A DNA stretch of 64,000 nucleotides from an uncultured Marinobacter sp. (GTDB taxonomy: Bacteria > Pseudomonadota > Gammaproteobacteria > Pseudomonadales > Oleiphilaceae): NCBI GenBank assembly GCA_913057975.1, contig CAJXOQ010000001.1, positions 1-64,000 on the forward strand, read 5' to 3'. How positions within the stretch are numbered: the stretch's first letter is position 1; the number at the start of each line of letters is the position of its first letter. Both the position numbers and the translations under genes were made by a program. Shown here in pieces: positions 35,737 to 44,251 of the stretch. The notes beneath the pieces were generated by a model. It worked only from the letters and a program-made list of their open reading frames with translations. It had not been told where the DNA came from and made no database searches.

Positions 35737-36140
35737 GGCGGTGTCCTATAGGTGGAGTGATGGGTGGTTATCGATAAAGATTCTTTGCCCTGTTTTTGTC
35801 TGGACGAAACGAGCAGGCCAATACCCTGAGTCGCGATAATGTGACGCTCTAATGGCACGATGGCTAATTTCTAAATCAGTATATCTATTAATTGATACCG
35901 GTCAAGGTTTTGTGAATGCACATTGTGTATCACATTATGATTGCTGCGCGCTATCGGTATAATATACTGAAAATAAACAATATTATTGGGTTTTCAATGT
36001 TTATTTCGTGAGGATTTGCGGATATTTTGCCGAATTTTTATCTATATTTCTTCGGTATAATGTCGGAAAATGGTTGGTGAATTTAAGAAAGTGAATCAGA
36101 AATTTTGACGAACTTTGAGCTTCTGAGAGAGGAGAGATGC
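35737..36140. promoter_or_regulatory. Divergent paaG / paaY control region
   Basis: This 404-bp AT-rich non-coding region separates the minus-strand paaGHIJK run from plus-strand paaY. It holds TATAAT at 35958-35963 on the plus strand (with matching TATTAT on the minus), and a candidate operator at 35893-35932 that lies downstream of that -10 toward paaG. No other structure was recognised. Confidence 0.5.
35893..35932. promoter_or_regulatory. Candidate paa-regulon operator, copy 3
   Basis: TGATAC (35893-35898) and GTATCA (35927-35932) are a perfect inverted pair with a 28-bp spacer. The right half reads TGATACACAA on the minus strand. The span also includes CACATTGTG, a small near-palindrome. 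Placement between divergent promoters fits a shared repressor site. Confidence 0.5.
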
Positions 36141-36734
36141 ATGCCGAGTTACAGCATTGAAGGCGTTCAACCTGTCGTTCATCCATCTGCATACGTACAC
36201 CCAACCGCGATATTGATCGGAGATGTGTGGATCGGACCCGATTGCTACGTGGGGCCGGCCGCTTCCTTGCGTGGTGATTTCGGCCGGGTTGTGCTCAAGG
36301 AGGGTTCGAATATCCAGGACAATTGCGTCATGCATGCGTTTCCTGGCATGGACACCGTGATTGAGAAGAGTGGCCATGTTGGACACGGCGCGATTCTCCA
36401 CGGCTGCACTGTTGGGGAGGATGCAATGATTGGTATGAATGCGGTGGTCATGGATGAAGCAGTGATTGCTCCCCGCTCCATCGTTGGCGCCTGCGCTCTA
36501 GTTAAGGCAGGTTTTCAGTGTGAGCCAGCCTCTTTGGTTGTTGGGGCACCAGCCCGGGTTATTCGGACGTTAAGTGACAGTGAGGTGGCTTGGAAAGCCA
36601 AGGGCACGGAGGAATACAGACGGCTGACTATGCGATGTCATGCAAGCCTTCAGGAGTGTCGGCCGTTAACAGAGGCGGACAGTGACCGACCCAGGGTTGA
36701 TGCTGGCGATTTCCAGCCCAAGCACCAGTCTTGA
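36141..36734 (+). CDS. paaY: PaaY: gamma-carbonic-anhydrase-fold thioesterase of the paa pathway
   Basis: A 197-aa left-handed beta-helix protein made of hexapeptide repeats (PTAILIGDVWIGPDCYVGPAASL and similar). Zinc-type histidines sit in NCVMHAF and GHVGHGAILHGC. PaaY acts as a thioesterase on stalled ring-hydroxylated CoA thioesters and often clusters with paaX. GAGGAGAG (36128-36136) selects ATG 36141 over one at 36105. Other gamma-CA family members look similar; the paa context supports this name. Confidence 0.9.
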   Translation: MPSYSIEGVQPVVHPSAYVHPTAILIGDVWIGPDCYVGPAASLRGDFGRVVLKEGSNIQDNCVMHAFPGMDTVIEKSGHVGHGAILHGCTVGEDAMIGMNAVVMDEAVIAPRSIVGACALVKAGFQCEPASLVVGAPARVIRTLSDSEVAWKAKGTEEYRRLTMRCHASLQECRPLTEADSDRPRVDAGDFQPKHQS

Positions 36735-36766
36735 TGTCGTCATGGTTGGGGAGTCAGCGCAACGAT

Positions 36767-36785
36767 TGGCGGCCTTAGGCCGCCA
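36767..36785. other. Palindromic hairpin between convergent paaY and dehalogenase-like genes
   Basis: TGGCGGCC (36767-36774) and GGCCGCCA (36778-36785) pair perfectly around TTA. The TTA is the reversed TAA stop of the dehalogenase-like gene. Only a short T-run follows on the plus strand, so termination strength is doubtful. Confidence 0.45.
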
Positions 36786-37674
36786 TTTCAGACTTGCAGG
36801 CATCAATAATGATGCGTGCAAAATCGTCAGGAGAATCTTCCTGTAGGAAATGCCCGCCGCGCAACGTGATGTGTGGCTGGCCATGGGCGCCGGGGATGCG
36901 GCGTTGCATGTATCGGTCTCCACCCCGGGTAATAGGGTCGCCGCTACTGAAGCAGGTAATAAACGGCTTTTTCCAGGTTTCCAGAATGCGCCAGGCTGCC
37001 TTGTTGGCATCGCTTGAGGGGTCTTCGGCGGAAACGGGAACCAGTTTCGGGAATGCACGGGCACCCGCCTTGAATTCTGCGGATGGGAATGGTGCTTCAT
37101 AGGCTGCAATCTCGGCCTTGCTCAAGGCCCTTTCCGTTCCAAGCTGAACAATCCGTCCGACTGGAAACCACGGGCTGTGGGTGGCAAAGGTTTTCCACAG
37201 CGTGAATACGGCGGGCACTGGGGTGTCCCCGGTCGGCAGCATGCCGTTGCCGACAATGATCCGGCGGAAGAGCTGCGGGTGTTCGGCCGCCAATCGAAGG
37301 CCCAGGAGCGAGCCCCAGTTCTGGCAAACCAGAGTGATGTTCTTTAGGCCCTGGGCCTTAAGCCACTCGGACAGCCACGCCATGTGGCGCTCGTAACTGT
37401 AGTCGCTTACATCGGCTGGCTTGTCGGATTTACCGAACCCGATCAGGTCGGGAGCCAGTACCCGATGTCCCGCTTCTGCCACCAGTGGGATCATGTGACG
37501 ATAAAGGTATGACCACGACGGCTCGCCGTGCAGCATCAGCACGGGCGATGCGTCCCTCGGGCCTTCGTCTACATAGTGCATTCTCAGGCCTGGTTCTACG
37601 TCCAGATAATGAGGGGAAAAAGGGTAATCCGGAAGACCTGCGAAGCGGGCTTCATCGGTTCTCAGAATACGCAT
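36775..37674 (-). CDS. Haloalkane-dehalogenase-like alpha/beta hydrolase with Asn at the nucleophile position
   Basis: A 299-aa alpha/beta hydrolase resembling subfamily-I haloalkane dehalogenases, which hydrolyse carbon-halogen bonds in the cytoplasm. The oxyanion loop LHGEPSWSYLYRH, the acid region SSGDPITRGGDR (Asp246), the base in RGGHFLQEDSP (His275), and halide-binding tryptophans at 120 and probably 160 are all present. The nucleophile elbow reads VCQNWGSLLGL: residue 119 is Asn (AAC, 37318-37320) where the family has Asp, and the next Gly is Ser. Either activity is lost or changed, or the residue is deamidated after translation. The gene is convergent with paaY. Confidence 0.85.
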   Translation of the reverse strand: MRILRTDEARFAGLPDYPFSPHYLDVEPGLRMHYVDEGPRDASPVLMLHGEPSWSYLYRHMIPLVAEAGHRVLAPDLIGFGKSDKPADVSDYSYERHMAWLSEWLKAQGLKNITLVCQNWGSLLGLRLAAEHPQLFRRIIVGNGMLPTGDTPVPAVFTLWKTFATHSPWFPVGRIVQLGTERALSKAEIAAYEAPFPSAEFKAGARAFPKLVPVSAEDPSSDANKAAWRILETWKKPFITCFSSGDPITRGGDRYMQRRIPGAHGQPHITLRGGHFLQEDSPDDFARIIIDACKSEMAA

Positions 37675-37796
37675 GCCATCGACTGTCCTGACTGAGTGGT
37701 TGCGTGGCTGGTGTTACCGCAGCCTTCAGGAGTCAGGATAAATCAGATGGAAATTCTGTGTGTTTGGTTTAAGTAACAGTGCGTTGGCTGTTTGAA

Positions 37797-38045
37797 TCAG
37801 GATGCTTTGCTGAAGAGTTCGTCTGGGTCGTCAAGCCGCGCCAATGCTGCGTCGCAGCAATTCAGGGCACCACAGTCGTCTGCCGAGCACAGGGCAAGAG
37901 TCTGGCAGTGGCCGCCATGGGACTGCATTTCTTCGTTGCGGAAAATTCGGCTACGGGACAGGGTGGAGCGACAATGTCCGCACAGTAAAGTGGGTACGGC
38001 ACTGCTTTCCGAAGCGATGGCGTTGTAATGTTCTGTTTGTTGCAT
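37797..38045 (-). CDS. Small cysteine-rich protein of unknown function
   Basis: An 82-aa protein with no family I recognise. It contains LLCGHCRSTL, then HCQTLALCSADDCGALNCCDAA, i.e. nine or so Cys/His residues spaced like a metal site, and an acidic C-terminus. GGAGG lies 8 bp before the ATG, in a position that strongly supports translation. Overlapping plus-strand frames lack ribosome sites. A zinc ribbon or metal-sensing role is possible, but nothing in the context decides it. Confidence 0.65.
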   Translation of the reverse strand: MQQTEHYNAIASESSAVPTLLCGHCRSTLSRSRIFRNEEMQSHGGHCQTLALCSADDCGALNCCDAALARLDDPDELFSKAS

Positions 38046-38182
38046 AAAAAAACCTCCATTAGCTCCAACGTAAGGGCGAACTGTGACAATTCAAAGTCAG
38101 TTCCGCGAGAAATAGGGCAAGAACTACGAAAGAGTGCCCGAAAGGGCTCATTTGTCAGGACGACTTCATTATCAGGACGGCT

Positions 38183-38566
38183 TCAATGATCCGGGTCGGC
38201 AATCGGGCGACGATTCGAGCGTTTGTCTTCCCAGTCCAGGGATTTCGGGTCGTACCATCCGATTCTGTCGAGGACCTTTTCCCGTGTGGCAGGCGATAGC
38301 GTTGGCCACAGTTCCTGAAAGTCTTCCAGGCCCTGCTCCCGTTGGCGTGCCTGTTTGCTCTGCAGGCGCCGTAGGATCTGCGGCAACTGCAGGGCTTCGC
38401 CTAGCTGGCCCGGTATCAGCACTTCCTGGCCCATCACTTTGCGGCGGTGCGTTCTGGCTGCCAGCACACGATTGAGAGCAGCGACCGCATCCAGCGCCGT
38501 TTCAATATCAAACTCTTCGTTATCCAACGTCGCGACCTGTTTAACGAATGACCAATAACCGTCCAC
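38183..38566 (-). CDS. Conserved-looking hypothetical protein
   Basis: A 127-aa soluble, charged, probably helical protein (DNEEFDIETALDAVAALNRVLAARTHRRK, QEVLIPGQLGEALQLPQILRRLQ, WPTLSPATREKVLDRIGWYDP). No family is recognised. The start is uncertain: GTG 38566, after an AGG, begins the protein-like sequence, while a longer ATG at 38656 would run over the leader of the divergent transporter gene. It is a lone gene between the Cys-rich protein and the AI-2E-type transporter. Confidence 0.5.
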   Translation of the reverse strand: MDGYWSFVKQVATLDNEEFDIETALDAVAALNRVLAARTHRRKVMGQEVLIPGQLGEALQLPQILRRLQSKQARQREQGLEDFQELWPTLSPATREKVLDRIGWYDPKSLDWEDKRSNRRPIADPDH

Positions 38567-38677
38567 TATAACCTGAAAGCCGCTAGACTGGCCACGATGG
38601 CGTGGTAGTCTAGGCCCATTCAGATCCGCAGCCCATCCACCGTGAGACGACTGCACACAGGTTCAGGGAATTGCACT

Positions 38678-39793
38678 ATGTACGGAAAACTAGAGACACG
38701 GACCTTTCTGGCCATGCTGGTTGGGGTTTCCCTGGCGTTCATTCTTCTGATGAAGCCTTTTTTTGGCCCTATTTTCTGGGCTGTGGCCATCGCGCTGATT
38801 TTTCATCCGGTTCGTGAGTACCTGGCGCGGCGGTTAGGTGACCGTCCCAATACCATTGCCCTGCTAACGCTACTGATCTGCATGGTGATCGTGGTTATAC
38901 CTGTGTTGGCGCTGGTGACGTCGCTGGTGGCAGAGGGATTGTCCCTGTATCAGCGAATCCAGGAGGGGCAACTACGCCCCGGCGACTACATTGACCGGGT
39001 TATCCAGTCGTTTCCAGCTATTGAGTCGTTTTTCGCCCAGTTCGGTATGGACTTTGCCGAGGTGAGAGACCGCGTGGTCAGTGTTTTCGTGGGGGGCAGT
39101 CAGTTCCTGGCGAAACAGGCGCTCGGTTTTGGCCAGAACACCTTCCAGTTCTTTCTGGGACTGGCGCTGATGATCTACCTGGCGTTTTTCCTACTCCGTG
39201 ATGGCAGCAAACTGGTTGACCTGCTGATTCGGGCGTTGCCCCTTGGAGATGAGCGCGAGCGTCTGTTGTTTGCCAAGTTTGCAGAGGTGACGCGGGCCAC
39301 GGTCAAAGGTAACTTGTTGATCGCCGTTATCCAGGGCGCGCTCGGGGGTGGTATTTTCTGGCTTCTGGGGATTCAGGGTGCGCTTCTCTGGGGTGTGGTG
39401 ATGGCGATTGTGTCCCTGCTTCCCGCCGTTGGTGCGGCTCTGGTCTGGGTGCCTGCGGCTCTTTATCTTGCCGCGACAGGAGAAATGGTCTCCGCGATTG
39501 TGCTGACGGCTTTCGGAGTGATCGTGATTGGGCTTGCGGACAATCTGCTCCGGCCAGTTTTCGTTGGCCGGGATACCAAACTGCCGGACTACATTGTTTT
39601 GCTCTCTACCTTGGGTGGGATAGTGATGTTCGGTATTAATGGATTTGTGATGGGCCCATTGGTCGCGGCGCTGTTTATGGCGTTCTGGGGTATTTTCATA
39701 CGTGAGTTCGGGGAGTCGGCCGAGGCCCTGTCAGGGAGTGTGCCTGTCTCCGCTACAGAATCACAACAATCGGATCGGTCCGGCAGTGCTTAA
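38678..39793 (+). CDS. AI-2E family transporter (PerM-like)
   Basis: A 371-aa inner-membrane protein with about eight hydrophobic segments and a periplasmic or cytoplasmic stretch in the middle (LRPGDYIDRVIQSFP onward). LPAVGAALVWVPAALYL, IGLADNLLRPVFVGRDTKLPDYIVLLSTLGGI and FGINGFVMGPLVAALFM are the family's C-terminal signature. Despite the family name, members export diverse solutes, and some bring in Na+/H+; the substrate is unknown. ATG 38678 follows CAGGGAA; an upstream ATG at 38642 is less likely. Confidence 0.85.
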   Translation: MYGKLETRTFLAMLVGVSLAFILLMKPFFGPIFWAVAIALIFHPVREYLARRLGDRPNTIALLTLLICMVIVVIPVLALVTSLVAEGLSLYQRIQEGQLRPGDYIDRVIQSFPAIESFFAQFGMDFAEVRDRVVSVFVGGSQFLAKQALGFGQNTFQFFLGLALMIYLAFFLLRDGSKLVDLLIRALPLGDERERLLFAKFAEVTRATVKGNLLIAVIQGALGGGIFWLLGIQGALLWGVVMAIVSLLPAVGAALVWVPAALYLAATGEMVSAIVLTAFGVIVIGLADNLLRPVFVGRDTKLPDYIVLLSTLGGIVMFGINGFVMGPLVAALFMAFWGIFIREFGESAEALSGSVPVSATESQQSDRSGSA

Positions 39794-39874
39794 AATATGG
39801 TAGCCTTTGGCCGTAATGTCCACCCTGTAGGGACTGGCGACACAATAAAAAACGACAGGTAACTGGAGTAGATC

Positions 39875-40297
39875 ATGGCTAGGCAGATATTCACTCACGT
39901 TCGTATGTTGGCTGCTATCCTTGCGGGGGCAGTGGCCCTGGCAGCGGCGCCCGCTGCGTCAGCAAACGATACCGTGGCGCTTAAAAATGCCCTTTATGCG
40001 GCGGGTTATGACATTAACAATGTCAGTCCGCAAATGGATGACACCACGCGCTCGGCGTTGACCGCATTTCAAAAGGATCAGGATTTGAACGCCTCTGGTG
40101 TACTGGATGACGCCACAAAGAAAGCGCTGGGTATGGTTCACGTTCAGGTTGCGGCGGCGAGTTCGTCCAACACCGGGGCGTCACAGAATGCAGGCACTTC
40201 CAGTGCAGCCGCAGAGACGGAAAGAGAACAGCCGGCAGAGCAGGCGGAAGAAGGTGATATCGAGGAAGACGATGACGGTGGGTGGTCCTTCTTCTAG
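39875..40297 (+). CDS. Exported peptidoglycan-binding-domain-like protein with acidic tail
   Basis: A 140-aa protein with a signal peptide over residues 1-30 (AAILAGAVALAAAPAASA). Residues 31-90 resemble a PG_binding_1 domain (LKNALYAAGYDINNV, TRSALTAFQKDQDLNASGVLDDATKKAL). A Ser/Ala-rich linker leads to an acidic tail ending in EEDDDGGWSFF. A role at the cell wall is inferred from the domain only. AACTGGAG precedes the ATG. It stands alone, convergent with ilvD. Confidence 0.75.
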   Translation: MARQIFTHVRMLAAILAGAVALAAAPAASANDTVALKNALYAAGYDINNVSPQMDDTTRSALTAFQKDQDLNASGVLDDATKKALGMVHVQVAAASSSNTGASQNAGTSSAAAETEREQPAEQAEEGDIEEDDDGGWSFF

Positions 40298-40330
40298 ATT
40301 TAACAACCTTGTTTTTCCCATTCTGAAGTC

Positions 40331-40359
40331 GGGCCCGGCGTAGTCTCTCCGCCGGGCCC
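40331..40359. terminator. GC-rich hairpin between convergent genes
   Basis: GGGCCCGGCG (40331-40340) pairs perfectly with CGCCGGGCCC (40350-40359) around a nine-base loop. It sits between the stops of the exported protein gene and ilvD. There is no immediate U-tract on either side, so it may block or protect transcript ends rather than act as a classic terminator. Confidence 0.5.
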
Positions 40360-40367
40360 GCGTGCTT

Positions 40368-42203
40368 TCAACCCAATTTTTCCAGATTTCTGACCGCGCC
40401 TTTGTCGGCGCTGGTTGCCAGCAACGCATAAGCCTTCAGCGCGGCCGAGACTTTACGCGGTCGCGACAACTCGGGCTTCCAGCCTTTCTTATCCCGCTCC
40501 TCACGTCGCCGATCGAGTTCGTTCTGGTCTATCTCCATATTGATGGACCGGTTGGGAATGTCGATACGGATCAGGTCACCGTTCTCAATTAACCCAATGG
40601 CGCCACCCGCCGCCGCCTCGGGTGAGGCATGGCCAATGGAAAGACCCGAGGTGCCGCCGGAGAAGCGGCCGTCAGTCAGTAGGGCACACTCTTTACCCAG
40701 CCCCTTCGATTTCAGGTAACTGGTGGGATACAGCATTTCCTGCATGCCGGGGCCGCCCTGGGGGCCTTCGTAGCGGATAATGACCACCTCGCCAGGCTGG
40801 ACCTCATCATTGAGGATACCTTCGACCGCGGTGTCCTGGCTTTCGAATACTCGTGCATTGCCTTCAAATACGTAGATGCTTTCGTCTACGCCGGCCGTCT
40901 TGACCACGCAGCCGTCCAGAGCAATATTGCCGAAGAGAACGGCCAGGCCGCCTTCAGAGGAGTAAGCGTTTTCAACGGAACGAATACAGCCTGTCTCACG
41001 GTCGCCATCAAGGGAGGGCCAGCGTGTGCTCTGGCTGAAGGCCGTCTGGGTAGGAATGCCGGCAGGGCCAGCCCTGTAGAATTCGACCACTTCGGGCGTG
41101 GGCTCCTGCATGATGTCCCAGGTTTTCAGGGCCTCACGCATGGTTTTGCTGTGCACGGTGGGCAGGTCGGTGTTGATCAATCCGCCCCGTTCCAGCTCGC
41201 CGAGGATGCCCATGATGCCGCCTGCGCGGTGAACGTCCTCCATATGATACTTGGGGGAGTTCGGTGCTACCTTGCAAAGCTGGGGTACCCGGCGGGACAA
41301 CTGGTCAATCTCATTGAGAGTAAACGGCACGCCGCCTTCCTGGGCCGCTGCCAGCAAATGCAGGATGGTGTTGGTGGAGCCGCCCATGGCGATGTCCATC
41401 ACCATGGCGTTCTCGAACGCTTCCATCGAGGCAATGCTCAGAGGCAACACACTGGCGTCGTCATTTTCGTAATAGCTGCGGGCATTCTCCACAATCTGTC
41501 GTCCTGCTTTCAGGAACAGGGCTTCGCGGTCCGAGTGGGTAGCGAGCATTGAGCCGTTCCCGGGCAAAGCCAGGCCAATGGCTTCGGTGAGGCAATTCAT
41601 GGAATTGGCTGTGAACATGCCGGAACAGGAGCCGCAGGTGGGGCAGGCACTGCGTTCGTACTCTGCGACCGTTTCGTCATCAGCGTTCGGGTCGGCGGCG
41701 ATGACCATGGCATCCACCAGGTCGAGCTTGTGCTCCGAGAGTTTGGTCTTGCCGGCTTCCATGGGACCACCGGACACGAAAATCGTGGGGATGTTCAGGC
41801 GCATGGCGGCCATCAACATGCCCGGGGTGATCTTGTCGCAATTGGAGATGCAGACCAGGGCATCTGCGCAGTGGGCGTTGACCATGTATTCCACGGAATC
41901 AGCTATGATTTCTCTGGAGGGAAGGGAATACAGCATCCCATCGTGTCCCATGGCAATGCCGTCGTCCACGGCAATGGTGTTGAATTCCTTGGCGACACCT
42001 CCAGCATCTTCGATTTCCCGGCATACCAGTTGCCCCAGGTCCTTGAGATGTACATGGCCGGGCACGAACTGTGTAAAAGAGTTGGCGACGGCGATGATGG
42101 GTTTGCCGAAATCTTCGGTCTTCATGCCGGTGGCGCGCCAAAGAGCACGTGCGCCAGCCATATTACGACCTGCGGTGGATGTCCGCGAACGATACTGGGG
42201 CAT
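40368..42203 (-). CDS. ilvD: Dihydroxy-acid dehydratase
   Basis: A 611-aa iron-sulfur dehydratase that makes 2-oxoacids from 2,3-dihydroxyacids in isoleucine and valine synthesis. [22 protein letters not shown] holds one cluster Cys, [19 protein letters not shown] the others; [25 protein letters not shown] ends the C-terminal domain. Length is that of the E. coli-type enzyme. It is a single gene; other ilv genes are outside this window. Confidence 0.97.
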   Translation of the reverse strand: MPQYRSRTSTAGRNMAGARALWRATGMKTEDFGKPIIAVANSFTQFVPGHVHLKDLGQLVCREIEDAGGVAKEFNTIAVDDGIAMGHDGMLYSLPSREIIADSVEYMVNAHCADALVCISNCDKITPGMLMAAMRLNIPTIFVSGGPMEAGKTKLSEHKLDLVDAMVIAADPNADDETVAEYERSACPTCGSCSGMFTANSMNCLTEAIGLALPGNGSMLATHSDREALFLKAGRQIVENARSYYENDDASVLPLSIASMEAFENAMVMDIAMGGSTNTILHLLAAAQEGGVPFTLNEIDQLSRRVPQLCKVAPNSPKYHMEDVHRAGGIMGILGELERGGLINTDLPTVHSKTMREALKTWDIMQEPTPEVVEFYRAGPAGIPTQTAFSQSTRWPSLDGDRETGCIRSVENAYSSEGGLAVLFGNIALDGCVVKTAGVDESIYVFEGNARVFESQDTAVEGILNDEVQPGEVVIIRYEGPQGGPGMQEMLYPTSYLKSKGLGKECALLTDGRFSGGTSGLSIGHASPEAAAGGAIGLIENGDLIRIDIPNRSINMEIDQNELDRRREERDKKGWKPELSRPRKVSAALKAYALLATSADKGAVRNLEKLG

Positions 42204-42349
42204 GGTTGTCTGGTCTCTCTTTCTGTAGCTTGGTCAATAGGGGGAGCGCAAGAGGATACCAGATTACCCCTTGATCGGATGGTTGTTTTGACGAGACGCG
42301 CTTACAATGTGTAACAAAGTCGATGAATGATTTATCAAGGAGTAGCCCT

Positions 42350-43606
42350 ATGGCTGGCCAGGAAAGCCTGCCTCTGCGTCGTCTCAAGCAGTTTCAGCCG
42401 CTGAATCGGCTAACTGATGACCAGCTGGTTTTGCTCGCAAGTCGGGCTGAAAGAAGAACCCATGGTCCGGGCCAGCGAGTGGTGGAGCGTGGCGTGCGGG
42501 ATGGTCTGGACATATTCCTGATCCACGGCAGCGTAGAACTGGAGTCCATTGACGGCCGCAAGTCCACCATCGAGGCGGATACCGAAAAGGCGATTAACCC
42601 CATTGCCCGGCTGCAGCCCCGGATGTACAACGTGACCGCCATCAAGGCGAGCGAATTTCTGGTTATTCAGCAGGACATCCTCAACCAGCTATTGCGGGCC
42701 GCACCGGTGCCACAGGTGGAAATGGATTCCGGTGACGGGGTTGGCGACGAAAGCAGCGAAGAACACCATCTGCTGATGGAATTTTATGCCGAGCTACGCT
42801 CCAATCAAGTGACCCTGCCAAGCGTGCCGGATGTGGCCTGGAAGGTGCGCAGAACCGTGGACCGAGAAGACTCCACGGCGGATCAGGTTGCCAGTGCCAT
42901 CTCGGCGGACCCGTCGATGGCCGCCAAACTGGTTCGGGCCTGCAATAGTCCCCTGTACCGTGGATTCAGCGATGTTCGCAATGTCCGCGAGGCCGTTATC
43001 CGGTTGGGTATGCGCACCACGCGCCAGTTGGTTACGGTGTTTTCGATGCGTGAGGTGTTCAAAACCAGGCAGGCTTCGCTGCAAAAGGAAATGGACAAAC
43101 TCTGGCGCCATTCCCGTGAGATGGCGGCGCTGTGCTGGGTGCTCGCGGATAGCGCTACCTCCATTAATCCGGAGGAGGCGTTGCTCGCAGGGCTGTTGCA
43201 CGATATCGGAGTGGTGCCGGTGCTGGTGCAGGCGGAGCATCACGTAAATCTGTTTGCCGATCAGGCCAACCTTGAGCATGCCATCGGTGAGCTCAGGGCC
43301 GATGTGGGAACCGCTATCCTGGAAAGCTGGTCGTTCCCTACGGGCTTTCTGGAGGCGACAAGGCATGCGGAAGACTGGGGGTATGAGTGCCGGGAAGCCT
43401 CGCCCCAGCTGGTGGATATTGTGATAGTTGCCCAGTTGCATGCGATGATTGGGTCCAGTCAGAACAGTACCCTGCCACCGTTTGACGAGGTGCCTTCCTA
43501 TCGCCGTCTTGGTGAGCTTGAGCTGAATGCGTCCCGAAGCCTGCAATTGCTGACGGAAGCCCGTGCAAGGGTGGACGAAGTCCATCGCCTGCTTTCAATT
43601 CATTGA
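42350..43606 (+). CDS. HDOD-domain protein with N-terminal cyclic-nucleotide-binding-like domain
   Basis: A 418-aa signalling protein. The N-terminal 110 residues (LNRLTDDQLVLLASRAERRTHGPGQRVVERGVRDGLDIFLIHGSVEL) look like a cNMP-binding fold of the CRP type. The HDOD domain follows (LPSVPDVAWKVRRTVDRED, CNSPLYRGFSDVRNVREAVIRLGM, LLAGLLHDIGVVPVL). HDOD proteins organise c-di-GMP or stress responses; a specific role is not evident. AAGGAGTAG before ATG 42350 supports this start over an ATG at 42323. Confidence 0.85.
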   Translation: MAGQESLPLRRLKQFQPLNRLTDDQLVLLASRAERRTHGPGQRVVERGVRDGLDIFLIHGSVELESIDGRKSTIEADTEKAINPIARLQPRMYNVTAIKASEFLVIQQDILNQLLRAAPVPQVEMDSGDGVGDESSEEHHLLMEFYAELRSNQVTLPSVPDVAWKVRRTVDREDSTADQVASAISADPSMAAKLVRACNSPLYRGFSDVRNVREAVIRLGMRTTRQLVTVFSMREVFKTRQASLQKEMDKLWRHSREMAALCWVLADSATSINPEEALLAGLLHDIGVVPVLVQAEHHVNLFADQANLEHAIGELRADVGTAILESWSFPTGFLEATRHAEDWGYECREASPQLVDIVIVAQLHAMIGSSQNSTLPPFDEVPSYRRLGELELNASRSLQLLTEARARVDEVHRLLSIH

Positions 43607-43662
43607 GGATATGACACGGTGGTCATTCCTCCAGAGCGTGTTTGCTGGTGACAGTACTAACA

Positions 43663-44241
43663 ATGAATGTACCTCTTTTCCCGCTGAACTCTGTTGTGCT
43701 GCCCGGGGGGCGGATTCCCCTGCAGCTATTCGAACCCAGATACATCGATATGCTCACCCGTTGCCTCAAGGAAGATCGGGGATTTGTGGTCGTCCTGCTC
43801 CGGGACGGTCTGGAAACCGGTAGATCAGCGGCCTTTTACGATATTGGTACCTATGTCCGCATCATTGATTTCCAGCAGATGGATAATGGTTTGCTGGGTA
43901 TTACGGTTGAAGGTAAGGACAAAGTAACGGTGGTACGATCCTGGCAACAGCCAGATGGATTGAATGTCGGGGACGTGGAGTGCTTGCTGGCGGAGGAGGA
44001 GCAGCTGATTCCTGAACGTTTCGCGGAGCTCCCCTCTGTGTTGAAGGCGCTGTTCCGCCATCCGGTCGTCCGCGAACTGGACATGGACGTAGATTACGAC
44101 GACGCCAGGGACGTGGGCTGGCGGCTGACCGAGCTACTGCCGCTGGATAAGCAGGAAAAGCAGCGGCTGGTGGAACTCCAGGCGCCTTTGGAGCGCCTGG
44201 AGCGTCTGCTGGGGTTGCTGGAAGCATTGGAAGAAAGCTGA
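43663..44241 (+). CDS. Lon N-terminal-domain protein (stand-alone)
   Basis: A 192-aa protein consisting of the LON substrate-binding domain only: MNVPLFPLNSVVLPGGRIPLQLFEPRYIDML, a middle with DFQQMDNGLLGITVEGKDK, and a helical C-terminus (LLPLDKQEKQRLVELQAPLERLERLL). It lacks the AAA+ and protease parts. Such short proteins are widespread in gammaproteobacteria; their role is not settled. The ATG 43663 is used, with a weak ribosome site; upstream non-ATG starts are possible. It lies 56 bp after the HDOD gene. Confidence 0.85.
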   Translation: MNVPLFPLNSVVLPGGRIPLQLFEPRYIDMLTRCLKEDRGFVVVLLRDGLETGRSAAFYDIGTYVRIIDFQQMDNGLLGITVEGKDKVTVVRSWQQPDGLNVGDVECLLAEEEQLIPERFAELPSVLKALFRHPVVRELDMDVDYDDARDVGWRLTELLPLDKQEKQRLVELQAPLERLERLLGLLEALEES

Positions 44242-44251
44242 TAAACGATTG

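Noticed and set aside
35910..35933. CRP-type site TGTGA...TCACA
   Set aside because: Gap is 14 bases rather than the six of a CRP site; the copy-3 operator pair explains more of the sequence.
37779..38047. Overlapping plus-strand small frames opposite the Cys-rich gene
   Set aside because: None has a ribosome site, while the minus-strand frame has GGAGG at good spacing.
38678..39793. Quorum-sensing (AI-2) role for the transporter
   Set aside because: The family name is historical; no luxS or lsr gene is seen, and members carry varied substrates.
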